Shown here piece by piece: positions 9,901 to 16,769 of a DNA stretch of 43,225 nucleotides. The number at the start of each line of letters is the position of its first letter. Position 1 is the first letter of the stretch. The position numbers and the translations under genes were made by a program. Origin of the DNA: an uncultured Pseudomonadota bacterium (lineage in GTDB: Bacteria > Pseudomonadota > Gammaproteobacteria > Methylococcales > Methylomonadaceae); assembly GCA_903875455.1 (NCBI GenBank), contig CAIQWF010000004.1:1-43225 (forward strand), given 5' to 3'. The notes beneath the pieces are model-generated. The model was not told where the DNA came from and did not search any database. It saw only the letters and a list, made by a program, of their open reading frames with translations.

Positions 9901-10619
9901 ATCGGCTCAATATGGCGCAGTGAATTCCAGAACGCAGCTGCGGTCTGTCCCGACAATGTCCGTCCTGACGCATCGGTAATGGTGCCGGAAATCATCACCG
10001 GCAATTTATAACCGATGGTTTCAAAGTAGGAGTCCACCGCGAAAATCGCCGCTTTCGCATTCAAGGTATCGAAAACCGTTTCAATCAAAATAATGTCTGC
10101 GCCGCCGTCAATCAGACCTTTCGTTGCTAACGTATAAGTTTCGACCAGCTCATCAAAACTGATATTTCTAAAGCCTGGATCGTTTACATCCGGTGACATT
10201 GACGCAGTACGGCTGGTCGGGCCTAACACACCGGCCACAAAACGCGGTTTTTCCGGGGTTGCCAAGCTCATTTTGGCACAGACTTCTTTAGCAAGCCGCG
10301 CTCCTGCGACATTTAACTCATAGACCAAATCCTGCATCTGGTAGTCAGCCATGCCGATATTGTTAGAGTTAAAAGTATTGGTTTCGAGAATGTCCGCGCC
10401 CGCATCCAGATAGGCTTGATGAATCGCCTGAATAATTTTCGGTTGCGTTAGTGACAGTAAATCATTATTGCCTTTTAAATCGGAAGCCCAATCTGCAAAA
10501 CGGCTGCCACGATAGTCTTTTTCTTCCAGCTTGTAACTTTGAATCATGGTTCCCATTGCACCGTCCAAAAACAGGATGCGTTGGGCGAGTAAGTCTTTGA
10601 GTAAAGTATTGTTATTCAT
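6948..10619 (-). CDS. metH: Cobalamin-dependent methionine synthase MetH
   Basis: A protein of 1223 residues that transfers the methyl group of 5-methyltetrahydrofolate through cobalamin to homocysteine. Domain order is: homocysteine-binding with the zinc cysteines in [10 protein letters not shown] and GGCCGTSP (about 1-320); pterin-binding with [13 protein letters not shown] (about 350-610); the cap and B12 domains with the DxHxxG motif [10 protein letters not shown], whose His ligand falls at residue 757 and so aligns with His759 of E. coli MetH; and the SAM-binding reactivation domain with [17 protein letters not shown] (about 900-1223). I chose the ATG at 10619 ([11 protein letters not shown]...). 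The frame stays open 28 codons further, but those residues have no counterpart in the family. No cobalamin riboswitch is visible in the short upstream region. Confidence 0.96.
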   Translation of the reverse strand: MNNNTLLKDLLAQRILFLDGAMGTMIQSYKLEEKDYRGSRFADWASDLKGNNDLLSLTQPKIIQAIHQAYLDAGADILETNTFNSNNIGMADYQMQDLVYELNVAGARLAKEVCAKMSLATPEKPRFVAGVLGPTSRTASMSPDVNDPGFRNISFDELVETYTLATKGLIDGGADIILIETVFDTLNAKAAIFAVDSYFETIGYKLPVMISGTITDASGRTLSGQTAAAFWNSLRHIEPISFGFNCALGAKELRQYIEELSGIADTYVSAHPNAGLPNEFGEYDETPEQMAEELADWAKNGYLNIIGGCCGTSPATIRAIVSAVSKYPPRKIPDLEKQCRLAGLEPMNITPSSLFVNVGERTNVTGSAIFKRLIVAEDYEAALAVAKEQVENGAQIIDINMDEGMLDSKEAMVRFLNLIASEPDIAKVPVMLDSSKWEILEAGLKCIQGKGIVNSISIKEGEENFIKHAKLIRRYGAAAIVMAFDEIGQADTKERKIEICTRAYKILTEQVGFPPEDIIFDPNIFAIATGIEEHNNYGLDFIEATAEIKRTLPHALISGGVSNVSFSFRGNNPVREAIHAVFLYHAVKAGMSMGIVNAGQLAIYEDIPAELRDVVEDVVLNRNPESTEKLLEIAEKYRGDGHVAKKEDLEWRSWSVSKRLEHALVKGITDFIDEDTEQARIEAGKPLEVIEGPLMDGMNVVGDLFGAGKMFLPQVVKSARVMKKAVAYLMPFMDASAESERQRNGKILLATVKGDVHDIGKNIVGVVLQCNNYEVVDLGVMVPAETILKTARDQNVDIIGLSGLITPSLDEMVHIAKEMERQKFDIPLMIGGATTSRAHTAVKIEEHYHGATLYVPDASRAVGVASSLLSPELKDEFIAKTRTEYAQVREHHKGRKAQSPQHTLEAARANKFTWADDCMPVKPSFLGVKVIDNFPLDTLVWFIDWTPFFHTWELSGSYPAIFDDELIGEDARKLFEDAQVMLHQLINEKWLTARAVIGFFPANSVDDDIVLYRDDSRTEVLETLHHLRQQNVKAPGRPNYCLSDFIAPIESGKADYIGAFAVTSGIGIEEKVAQFEADFDDYSAILLKALADRLAEAFAEYLHQVVRKEYWGYAGDEAHTPEELISEAYQGIRPAPGYPACPDHTEKEKLFALLDVTANTSIELTESYAMYPTAAVSGWYFSHPESQYFNVGKINDDQLEDYAQRKGMIKEVAERWLSAHLHH

Positions 10620-10745
10620 AAATTTGATAGAAAACAGGGTGGAAAAAGTTACAAGGGAAACATGATAATCGCTGAATATAATCATTGCGTGAGGTCTAAT
10701 CAAGCGATATTGTTAGAGGTACTTTTTAATTTTCAGGAAAACATC

Positions 10746-10931
10746 ATGGCGCAACCATCTATTTTTCAAGTCATAAAAAGCGTTTTAGCCGCTTTTGCTG
10801 GCATACAAAGCAAAGAAAACAGGGAGTTGGATTTTACCGAAGGCAAGATGAGTCATTACATTGTGGTAGGAGCGATAGTCACGGTTTTATTTATTGCGAC
10901 TTTGGTTTTTGTAGTTTCCATGATTATTTAA
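10746..10931 (+). CDS. DUF2970 family small membrane protein
   Basis: A peptide of 61 residues starting at ATG 10746 (MAQPSIFQVIKSVLAAFAGIQ). The first half is an amphipathic stretch followed by QSKENRELDF, and the second half is a single transmembrane span (about 38-60, IVVGAIVTVLFIATLVFVVSMI) at the very C terminus. This matches DUF2970, a short proteobacterial family with no known function. The frame could be extended upstream to a non-ATG start at 10662, but those 28 codons run through the metH promoter region and lack family similarity. It is divergent from metH, with about 125 bases between the starts, and is followed by a strong terminator. Confidence 0.85.
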   Translation: MAQPSIFQVIKSVLAAFAGIQSKENRELDFTEGKMSHYIVVGAIVTVLFIATLVFVVSMII

Positions 10932-10937
10932 ACAAAA

Positions 10938-10970
10938 AAGCCCAAGCTTTAATTTAAACTTGGGCTTTTA
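10938..10970 (+). terminator. Rho-independent terminator after the DUF2970 gene
   Basis: AAGCCCAAG (10938-10946) pairs with CTTGGGCTT (10959-10967) across a 12-base AT loop, followed by TTTATTTT. The upstream run of A bases makes it usable from the opposite strand as well, where it would stop transcripts from the convergent 11013-11453 gene. Confidence 0.88.
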
Positions 10971-11012
10971 TTTTGAACCAGACAATTGCCTTAAGTGCGG
11001 CAAATCGTGGCG

Positions 11013-11453
11013 TTATTCTTCTTCTTTTGCAGATGTGCTTTTAAAGCTGCCACCAATACTGGCAAACATTTCACTAAGGCCGCTGAATAAATTAGCTGGA
11101 GTAAAAGCTGCTTTTAAAATAAATTTGACTCTGACTACGGCAACGGCAAGAAAACCTGCAACTGCCGGCATTAATTCAAAAAATGTTGATAAAAGAACAC
11201 CTTTGAAGCCTTCAAAGCCACCTTCATTTTTGCGGTCACCAACGCTCATCAAATCTCTTTCGTATCCTGGCGTACTTTCGCTGCCTCTAAACGACTCTAA
11301 AGTAGCTACATCGATGAAATAAAACAATCCTACCACTCCCAAAAAAACTACACCTGATACAGCTACCCAGAACAGCAAGTTTTCGGTTTTTTCTCTCAGC
11401 GCTGTTTGATAAACCCAAATCACAGCAAATACCATTATTATCCCACTAATCAT
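11013..11453 (-). CDS. Small membrane protein of unknown function
   Basis: A protein of 146 residues that I do not recognise. It has hydrophobic spans at about 1-17 (MISGIIMVFAVIWVYQT), 27-47 (LLFWVAVSGVVFLGVVGLFYF) and 86-112 (LLSTFFELMPAVAGFLAVAVVRV). Between the second and third lies a hydrophilic loop with SESTPGYERDL and a Gly/Asp-rich stretch. The C terminus is acidic (SAKEEE). The ATG has an excellent GGAGG on its own strand, 10 bases upstream. It lies 31 bases downstream of the exported-protein gene 11485-11862 on the same strand, so the two probably form an operon. The region looks AT-rich compared with metH. Confidence 0.6.
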   Translation of the reverse strand: MISGIIMVFAVIWVYQTALREKTENLLFWVAVSGVVFLGVVGLFYFIDVATLESFRGSESTPGYERDLMSVGDRKNEGGFEGFKGVLLSTFFELMPAVAGFLAVAVVRVKFILKAAFTPANLFSGLSEMFASIGGSFKSTSAKEEE

Positions 11454-11484
11454 TTTTTTATTACCTCCACTTAAATTGTTTTTA

Positions 11485-11862
11485 TTAATTTGATTTTTTC
11501 ATGAAAAAATATAAGCCTGGACAGCCAAGAATCATTTCTGCATCTTTTTTCTCAACAGTGCAACGATCAAATTTACCAGGGCGACCAGATCTTTCTTTCA
11601 TGATAGCACCATCTTCGATGTAATATTTTGTGGTTAAATCCAAAGTTTTGGTACGAGGATCTGTCGAAACTGCATGAAGCACTCCATCTGTTCTAAACTC
11701 CCACAAATTATCAATCATCTTTTTTTCTTTATCTTTGCTAGCACTTTCTGCCCACACTTTCCACTTGCCGACAACACCCAATGTGTCTTTGACTGCTTCT
11801 GCATTCGCAGCTGTTATAAACAAAAACGAGGACAGTGTCAGAATTGTTATTTTTTTAATCAT
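11485..11862 (-). CDS. Small exported protein of unknown function, possibly lipocalin-like
   Basis: A protein of 125 residues with a Sec signal peptide (MIKKITILTLSSFLFITAANA, cleavage after ANA near residue 21), predicted periplasmic. The mature part reads GVVGKWKVWAES...DNLWEFRTDGVLHAVS...KYYIEDGAIMKE. The sequence of a G-x-W opening strand, a W-x-F-x-x-D-G turn and Y-x-I-x-D-G-x-I is typical of short lipocalin-like (META/DUF-type) barrels. Two cysteines near the end (DRCTVE and LGCPGLYF) could pair. I chose the ATG at 11862 because GGAG lies 8 bases before it; a GTG three codons earlier overlaps that Shine-Dalgarno. It is the first gene of a probable two-gene operon, transcribed away from the 43-residue membrane peptide. 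Confidence 0.6.
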   Translation of the reverse strand: MIKKITILTLSSFLFITAANAEAVKDTLGVVGKWKVWAESASKDKEKKMIDNLWEFRTDGVLHAVSTDPRTKTLDLTTKYYIEDGAIMKERSGRPGKFDRCTVEKKDAEMILGCPGLYFFMKKSN

Positions 11863-11980
11863 GGTTATCACTCCAAAAGTAGCCAGTCACCATACTACTC
11901 ATATTCTGGCAATATGGCAATTTATGTGCTATTTTTACTTGCAGCAAGATTGGATTGTTCAAAGCTTATCGTGATTTAGC

Positions 11981-12008
11981 TTGACTTTAAATTCTTCTAA
12001 AGTAACAT
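11981..12008 (+). promoter_or_regulatory. Candidate sigma-70 promoter of the 43-residue membrane peptide
   Basis: TTGACT (11981-11986) lies 16 bases before TAACAT (12003-12008); a slightly shifted reading, CATATA, is also possible. Just downstream, TGCCA (12020-12024) and TGGCA (12031-12035) form a small inverted repeat in the leader. The 212-base divergent region 11863-12074 must also hold the leftward promoter, which I could not pin down. Confidence 0.45.
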
Positions 12009-12074
12009 ATAAATTCGGATGCCACAAAAATGGCACGTTCATTTACTTACAACACATAAAAAGGTAGGACACTC

Positions 12075-12206
12075 ATGGGAGCGATCTTAGACGTAACAGA
12101 AATGTTAAAAGAACCAGCAGGCATGATTACAGCATTAGTCGTTATCGCAGCTGGTTATTTTTTCGTAAAATGGGTTTTCGCTGAAGACTCTAGCGACGAA
12201 GAATAA
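12075..12206 (+). CDS. 43-residue single-span membrane peptide with acidic C terminus
   Basis: The frame MGAILDVTEMLKEP... encodes 43 residues and ends in AEDSSDEE. A short amphipathic N-terminal helix (residues 1-13) precedes one transmembrane span of about 19 residues (AGMITALVVIAAGYFFVKWVF), and the tail is strongly acidic. The ATG has AGGTAGGA five bases upstream, a candidate promoter lies further upstream, and a good terminator sits 25 bases after the stop. Together these make a complete one-gene transcription unit rather than a chance frame. It is divergent from the exported-protein operon. I do not recognise the family. Size and layout are reminiscent of filamentous-phage major coat proteins or of small membrane-complex subunits, but coat proteins have a basic rather than an acidic C terminus. 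Confidence 0.7.
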   Translation: MGAILDVTEMLKEPAGMITALVVIAAGYFFVKWVFAEDSSDEE

Positions 12207-12231
12207 GCTTTACCGATTTTATCTATACCGT

Positions 12232-12271
12232 AAGACCGTGGCAAAGTAATTTGCGGCGGTCTTTGTTTTTT
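12232..12271 (+). terminator. Rho-independent terminator of the 43-residue peptide gene
   Basis: AAGACCG (12232-12238) pairs with CGGTCTT (12257-12263), with an inner GGCAAA/TTTGC stem, followed by TGTTTTTT. Confidence 0.85.
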
Positions 12272-12344
12272 AAGTGTCCAGATTTCTTTAATTACCCCAC
12301 ATCCTCTATACTTTATATATTTTTGCCACGCTTTTCGTCCAAAA

Positions 12345-14249
12345 ATGTATAAATTAATCAGCTCCAAATTACTCGCCTCTTTAAAACTTCAAGTTCCTGC
12401 CACTGCTTTAGGACTATTCCGGTTGTTATTTGGACTGGTTACTTTGCAGGAAATTCTGTTTTTGCTCTATTTTAATCATTTGATTTTTGATCCCATTCCT
12501 TATCTGGATGTTGAATTTCCAATGATTCATTTTTTTCTGTGTTTATGGGCAGTGATTGCGGCTTTTGTTGTAGTCGGCTACCGCTACCAGACCAGCATTA
12601 TCGCCAATTATGTTTTCTGGCTGGTCTTTGTTAATTTCACCCCGATGCAGCGTGATTTTGATGGCGGTTTTGACCTGTTTATGACCGGGGCCAATCTGTT
12701 TTTGATTTTTTTACCGGCGGATAAAGCATTTTCAGTGGATAATTTACGCCGGAAATTAGCCAATCCTTTTGTGCATTATCAGCACTATCAAAAACCTACC
12801 GTCAGCGTTTTGGCTTATTCCCTGCCGGTTATCATTTGCCTGGGTTTTTTGTATTTTGACTCGGTGATTCACAAAATGTTTGCCCCTCATTGGCGTAATG
12901 GCTTGGGCGGCTGGTTGCCGGGAACCATGCCCTATTATGTTTCGGCAATTAATATGTCATGGATATTGAATATCGAAATTTTGCAAAAAATCATTGGCTA
13001 TACCATTCTGATTTTTCAATTTACCTTTCTGTTTTTCGTACATATTCGCCGTTTGCGGATGATTTATGTGCTGATTGGGGTGAGCTTACATCTAAGCATT
13101 ATTTTCACTCTGAATATTTATCCGTTCGGTTTTGGAATGCTGATTTTCTACACGCTGGTGATTCCATTTTCCTATTATCGCAAACTTGGAGAATGGCTCA
13201 CTGCCAAGCAGCCTTCCTTAACCGTGTTTTATGACAAATTGTGCCCGTTGTGTAATCGCACGGTGCTAACCCTAAATCATTTTGATATTTTTCACTGTAT
13301 CGACTTTAAAGACGCACAAACGTTTGCCAAAAACTACCCTGCCTTGCAAGCAATAAATGAAAAAACCTTGCTGACCGATTTATATGCTCTGGATGCTAAA
13401 AATCAGAGTTACGCCGGGGTTGCTACTTATGCACAGATTTTAATCAAGATGCGTTATCTGGCGTTATTCGGCTATTTATTAAAAATGCCTGGGGTGTTTC
13501 ATCTGGCTCAGCATTATTATCGAAAAATAGCCGACTCCAGAGCACGTCTCAATTGCGACAGTGCTTGCCAAATTGAAAAAGTTGTCATAAAACCAACCTT
13601 GTATGACAGTCTCTTCATGGTTTCTGACGAGAAAACATTAAAAAAACACAACCGCATTTTAAGCAAAATAGTGCTGATTTTGTGCCTGTTACAACTCAAC
13701 AGCTCGATTCATTATGGCTTGCTGTATCGTTTCAAAATAAATACCCAGCAAACTCCAATCACAGCAGCATTGGCGGCGGCAAGTAATGCGCTGATTATGT
13801 TCTCCGGCTCTTTTGCTGGTATTACGCCTCATGCCTTATATTTACATGATCATTTTCATGGATATAACCGGATTTTGGCAATTACTTATATAGATGCCCA
13901 AGGCAAAGAACAATGGCTGCCGTTTATAAATCAGGAAGGCCGGCTGCTTGCGCCGAATTGGGGGCGAGTACAATCAATGTGGGCAAATATTGCTGTCACC
14001 CCAAAAATTGACAGGCATCGTTTGAATAAATTTATTATGAAAGTCACTGCTTTTTGGGGAATCAAGTCAGGTCTTGCCTTGAATGCCACGGTTTTCAACA
14101 TCAAAATGAAAAAAATCCAGTCTTCAGATAAGTGGGTTTATGATCTGCGAAATCGGAACTTGTCAGGCAGCTGGACGACAGTGGGGACAGCAAAATGGCA
14201 GGATAAAGATGTTGATATTCAAATGGTTAAAGATATAGGTCAGCTTTAA
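12345..14249 (+). CDS. HTTM-like multi-pass membrane protein fused to a DCC (DUF393) thiol domain
   Basis: A protein of 634 residues. The N-terminal half (about 15-275) has some seven to nine hydrophobic spans and the texture of HTTM proteins, the domain shared with vitamin-K-dependent gamma-carboxylase, including the MQRDFDGGFDLFMTGANLFLIFLP segment and HKMFAPHWRNG. Residues about 292-400 form a DCC (DUF393) domain: the usual YDGxCxxC signature appears as FYDKLCPLCNR, with cysteines C300 and C303, suggesting a redox-active thiol pair. The last 200 residues contain one hydrophobic segment (near 440-458) and a presumably extracytoplasmic tail without recognised domain. The start at 12345 has no good Shine-Dalgarno, so it is uncertain by a few codons. 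The biochemical role is unknown; a membrane thiol oxidoreductase is possible. Confidence 0.7.
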   Translation: MYKLISSKLLASLKLQVPATALGLFRLLFGLVTLQEILFLLYFNHLIFDPIPYLDVEFPMIHFFLCLWAVIAAFVVVGYRYQTSIIANYVFWLVFVNFTPMQRDFDGGFDLFMTGANLFLIFLPADKAFSVDNLRRKLANPFVHYQHYQKPTVSVLAYSLPVIICLGFLYFDSVIHKMFAPHWRNGLGGWLPGTMPYYVSAINMSWILNIEILQKIIGYTILIFQFTFLFFVHIRRLRMIYVLIGVSLHLSIIFTLNIYPFGFGMLIFYTLVIPFSYYRKLGEWLTAKQPSLTVFYDKLCPLCNRTVLTLNHFDIFHCIDFKDAQTFAKNYPALQAINEKTLLTDLYALDAKNQSYAGVATYAQILIKMRYLALFGYLLKMPGVFHLAQHYYRKIADSRARLNCDSACQIEKVVIKPTLYDSLFMVSDEKTLKKHNRILSKIVLILCLLQLNSSIHYGLLYRFKINTQQTPITAALAAASNALIMFSGSFAGITPHALYLHDHFHGYNRILAITYIDAQGKEQWLPFINQEGRLLAPNWGRVQSMWANIAVTPKIDRHRLNKFIMKVTAFWGIKSGLALNATVFNIKMKKIQSSDKWVYDLRNRNLSGSWTTVGTAKWQDKDVDIQMVKDIGQL

Positions 14250-14309
14250 GTAAGCTTTGGTATTGCCTCGACACTTCAAATTATGATATAAATTTTAGTG
14301 TGCTTAATT

Positions 14310-14321
14310 CTTAGTACATTA
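14310..14321 (+). promoter_or_regulatory. Shared upstream element, copy 1
   Basis: CTTAGTACATTA occurs here, 49 bases before the ATG of the first lipoprotein gene, and again at 14657-14668, 45 bases before the second. A TGCTTA shortly upstream is also shared. The block probably contains a common promoter or regulator site duplicated with the genes. Confidence 0.55.
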
Positions 14322-14358
14322 TAAATAAATAACAAATGCAAAATTTTTGGAGGATATT

Positions 14359-14487
14359 ATGAAAAAATTAGCGTCATTGATCGCATTGGCTTTAGTGATT
14401 GTTGGTTTAACAGGTTGCATGGATAACCCAGATGGCTCTAAGCAATCAACCAGACCAGCTCCATCAAAAGATAGCAAAACTTACTAA
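14359..14487 (+). CDS. Tiny lipoprotein, tandem copy 1
   Basis: The frame encodes 42 residues: a lipoprotein signal peptide (MKKLASLIALALVIVGLTGC) with the lipobox LTGC and C20 as the lipidated cysteine, followed by only 22 mature residues (MDNPDGSKQSTRPAPSKDSKTY). GGAGGA lies four bases before the ATG. The residue after the cysteine is Met rather than Asp, which predicts sorting to the outer membrane by the Lol system (inference). The mature part is hydrophilic and disordered-looking. It resembles entericidin-like or other small lipoproteins only in size. It has a close paralogue at 14702-14833 and a decayed one directly after that. No function can be assigned. Confidence 0.85.
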   Translation: MKKLASLIALALVIVGLTGCMDNPDGSKQSTRPAPSKDSKTY

Positions 14488-14656
14488 ATTACACTTTCGC
14501 TTGGTTGTTTTCCAAGTGAGATGATTATCAAGAGTGTTGCGCTGAGAGTGTGGCACTTTTGATTTTGGTTTACGAAGAATGTAAAACGGTTGTAAAAGGC
14601 TTGTTATTGCTTTAGATAGTTTGAGCAATAATATTAGCTTTCGTAGTGCTTAAAGA

Positions 14657-14668
14657 CTTAGTACATTA
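14657..14668 (+). promoter_or_regulatory. Shared upstream element, copy 2
   Basis: The second copy of CTTAGTACATTA, 45 bases before the second lipoprotein gene. The rest of the 214-base space between the two genes is poorly conserved apart from the flanking TGCTTA, so this block stands out. The same space also holds a G-U-tolerant hairpin (TCGCTTGG / CCAAGTGA, near 14499-14522) without a T-run. Confidence 0.55.
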
Positions 14669-14701
14669 ATAAAAAATATAAAACCTTTATTGGAGAATGT
14701 T

Positions 14702-14833
14702 ATGAAAAAAGTATTATCACTTGTTGCAATGGCCCTGATGTTTGTTGGTTTAACAGGCTGTATGGATAATCCAGACGGCTCTAAACAATCAACAAGAGAC
14801 CAACCATCGAAAGTAGAAAATCCTTATAAATAA
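14702..14833 (+). CDS. Tiny lipoprotein, tandem copy 2
   Basis: The frame encodes 43 residues: signal peptide MKKVLSLVAMALMFVGLTGC with C20 in the lipobox, then MDNPDGSKQSTRDQPSKVEN and PYK. Residues 16-32 are identical to copy 1 (GLTGCMDNPDGSKQSTR), while third-codon positions have diverged, showing that the protein rather than the DNA has been conserved. GGAGA lies five bases before the ATG. The C-terminal ends of the two copies differ most. It probably has the same location and a related role to copy 1; duplication with its own upstream element suggests dosage or separate control. Confidence 0.85.
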   Translation: MKKVLSLVAMALMFVGLTGCMDNPDGSKQSTRDQPSKVENPYK

Positions 14834-14943
14834 CGTTAAAACAGCTTATTCGTGTTTTTCTGATTGCTGGTTTTAGTAGATGTATTGATAATCCAAGCCA
14901 CTCTAAACAAAAAGTCAGCGAGCATGTTAAGAAAAACAACTAA
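14834..14943 (+). pseudogene. Decayed third copy of the tiny lipoprotein
   Basis: Immediately after copy 2, an open frame ends at TAA 14941-14943 and reads ...LIAGFSRCIDNPSHSKQKVSEHV and so on. The segment AGFSRCIDNPSHSKQ aligns with VGLTGCMDNPDGSKQ of the intact copies, including the cysteine at 14881-14883. There is no ATG/GTG start with a Shine-Dalgarno, the signal peptide is shortened by about four residues, and the lipobox Gly is replaced by Arg. It therefore looks like a degraded paralogue. It is followed by a strong terminator. Confidence 0.7.
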
Positions 14944-14966
14944 CCCAACATAATTGTTCGGTTGAA

Positions 14967-15005
14967 AAGAGGCTAGTAAATTTATTGACTAGCCTCTTTT
15001 TTTTT
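14967..15005 (+). terminator. Rho-independent terminator of the lipoprotein cluster
   Basis: AAGAGGCTAGT (14967-14977) pairs perfectly with ACTAGCCTCTT (14988-14998), followed by seven or more T. A textbook intrinsic terminator for the rightward transcripts. Confidence 0.95.
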
Positions 15006-15112
15006 GTCTGAAAGTTTTACAATCCCGATTGCCAATTTTGCTGTCATCGGATTTAAATGTGGGATAATGCCAGATTAGAAACTTTAACTACTCCGCCATT
15101 TTTTCCAACACC

Positions 15113-16642
15113 ATGATGCAGTCCTACATAGAAAAAATTCTACGCGCTAAGGTTTATGATGTAGCGGTAGAAACCCCTCTCGACTTCGCTCCGTTACTCT
15201 CCGCCCGTTTAAACAATGCTGTTTATTTAAAACGTGAAGATTTACAGCCGGTTTTTTCCTTCAAATTACGCGGCGCATATAACAAAATGACCTCACTGAC
15301 TGAGGCGGAACGTGCAAAGGGTGTTATTGCAGCCTCTGCCGGTAATCACGCGCAAGGGGTGGCATTATCTGCCAAAAAACTGGGGATTAAATCGCTAATC
15401 GTGATGCCCAGCACTACCCCGGAAATCAAAATCAACTCAGTCAAAGCCAGGGGCGCGGAAACGGTTTTATTTGGCGACTCTTACAGTGATGCCTACGAAC
15501 ACGCAAAAGAACTGGCTTTTGAAAAACAGATGACTTTTGTCCACCCTTACGATGATGCCGATGTCATTGCCGGGCAGGGCACCATTGCAATGGAAATTTT
15601 GCGCCAGAAAAATGATGCGATTGACGCTATTTTTGTTCCTGTGGGCGGCGGCGGTCTGATTGCCGGCATTGCGGTTTATGCCAAATTTGTGCGACCTGAA
15701 ATTAAAATTATCGGAGTAGAACCGGAAGACTCAAACTGCTTAGCCCAGGCTTTAGCCGCCAAACGACGGGTTGTTTTAAAGCAGGTGGGGCTGTTTGCGG
15801 ATGGTGTGGCAGTAAAACAAATTGGCAAAGAACCCTTTCGGCTTGCCCATCATTATGTTGATGAAGTCATTACGGTGAACACTGACGAAATCTGTGCAGC
15901 GATTAAGGATATTTTTGATGACACCCGCTCTATCGCAGAACCTGCCGGGGCATTGGCAATAGCGGGTTTAAAAAAATATGTCGAATTAAAACAAGCCACA
16001 GGGCAGACCCTGATTGCTATCGAAAGTGGCGCAAATATTAATTTTGATCGGTTGCGTTATGTCGCTGAGCGGTCGTTGGTCGGAGAGTATCGGGAAATTT
16101 TGCTGGCAGTGGCAATTCCAGAAGTTCCTGGCAGTTTTTTAAAATTTTGCAAACTGTTAGGCGGGCGCAGTTTAACAGAGTTTAATTACCGTTATTTCGA
16201 TGCCAAAATGGCGCAGGTTTTTGTCGGCATTTCCAGCAGCGGCAAAGAGTCAGACCGCGCCCAGCTGATTACGCTGTTACAGGATCAAGGTTTTTCTGTT
16301 ACCGACATGACCACTAATGAACTGGCAAAAGAACACATCCGCTATATGGTTGGCGGTCACGCCCCTTGCCAGTTGGGCGAGGTGATTTATAGCCTGGAAT
16401 TTCCTGAGCGGCCCAATGCCTTGCTGAATTTTTTAACCGCGTTGGGCAGCACCTGGAATATCAGCATGTTTCATTATCGCAATCATGGTGCGGCGTTTGG
16501 AAAAGTGCTGTTAGGAGTGCAAATGCCTAAGTCTGACCGCAAGGCTTTTCAGCATTTTCTGGATGCGTTAGGCTTTGATTACCGGGAAGAAAACAACAAT
16601 CCAGCTTATCGGCTGTTTGTCGGCGGCAGTGAGCAGAGTTGA
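15113..16642 (+). CDS. ilvA: Threonine ammonia-lyase (biosynthetic threonine deaminase)
   Basis: A PLP enzyme of 509 residues that converts threonine to 2-oxobutanoate, the first step of isoleucine synthesis. The catalytic lysine is K51 in FSFKLRGAYNK. SAGNHAQG binds the PLP phosphate region, and GGGGLIAGIA is the phosphate-cradling glycine loop. The catalytic domain covers about 1-320 and is followed by two ACT-like regulatory repeats (about 335-410 and 425-505), so this is the long allosterically regulated biosynthetic form rather than the short catabolic TdcB. Two adjacent ATG codons (15113, 15116) are both possible starts; neither has a strong Shine-Dalgarno. A hairpin follows 42 bases after the stop. 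No ilv attenuator peptide is visible upstream. Confidence 0.95.
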   Translation: MMQSYIEKILRAKVYDVAVETPLDFAPLLSARLNNAVYLKREDLQPVFSFKLRGAYNKMTSLTEAERAKGVIAASAGNHAQGVALSAKKLGIKSLIVMPSTTPEIKINSVKARGAETVLFGDSYSDAYEHAKELAFEKQMTFVHPYDDADVIAGQGTIAMEILRQKNDAIDAIFVPVGGGGLIAGIAVYAKFVRPEIKIIGVEPEDSNCLAQALAAKRRVVLKQVGLFADGVAVKQIGKEPFRLAHHYVDEVITVNTDEICAAIKDIFDDTRSIAEPAGALAIAGLKKYVELKQATGQTLIAIESGANINFDRLRYVAERSLVGEYREILLAVAIPEVPGSFLKFCKLLGGRSLTEFNYRYFDAKMAQVFVGISSSGKESDRAQLITLLQDQGFSVTDMTTNELAKEHIRYMVGGHAPCQLGEVIYSLEFPERPNALLNFLTALGSTWNISMFHYRNHGAAFGKVLLGVQMPKSDRKAFQHFLDALGFDYREENNNPAYRLFVGGSEQS

Positions 16643-16683
16643 CCTGCTGTGTAGATATTCTTGCAGATATCTCAAATATCGAA

Positions 16684-16720
16684 ACCACCAGCTTTAAATG
16701 GGATTGTCCTAGCTGGTGGT
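16684..16720. terminator. Hairpin between ilvA and the convergent phosphotransferase gene
   Basis: ACCACCAGCT (16684-16693) pairs with AGCTGGTGGT (16711-16720), a perfect 10-bp stem with a 17-base loop. No T-run follows directly, so it is a weaker terminator candidate or an mRNA 3'-end stabiliser for ilvA. Confidence 0.55.
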
Positions 16721-16769
16721 GTTCATAAGTTTCTGACTGCAAAGAAAGGATGGGAATTTGTACGGAACT

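Noticed and set aside
10620-10703. N-terminal extension of MetH by 28 codons ([15 protein letters not shown]...).
   Set aside because: The ATG at 10619 gives a protein whose residue numbering matches E. coli MetH (cobalamin His at 757 versus 759). The extension has no family counterpart.
12075-12206. The 43-residue peptide as a filamentous-phage major coat protein.
   Set aside because: Coat proteins have a basic C terminus for DNA contact and occur among other phage genes. This one ends in EDSSDEE and has no phage neighbours.
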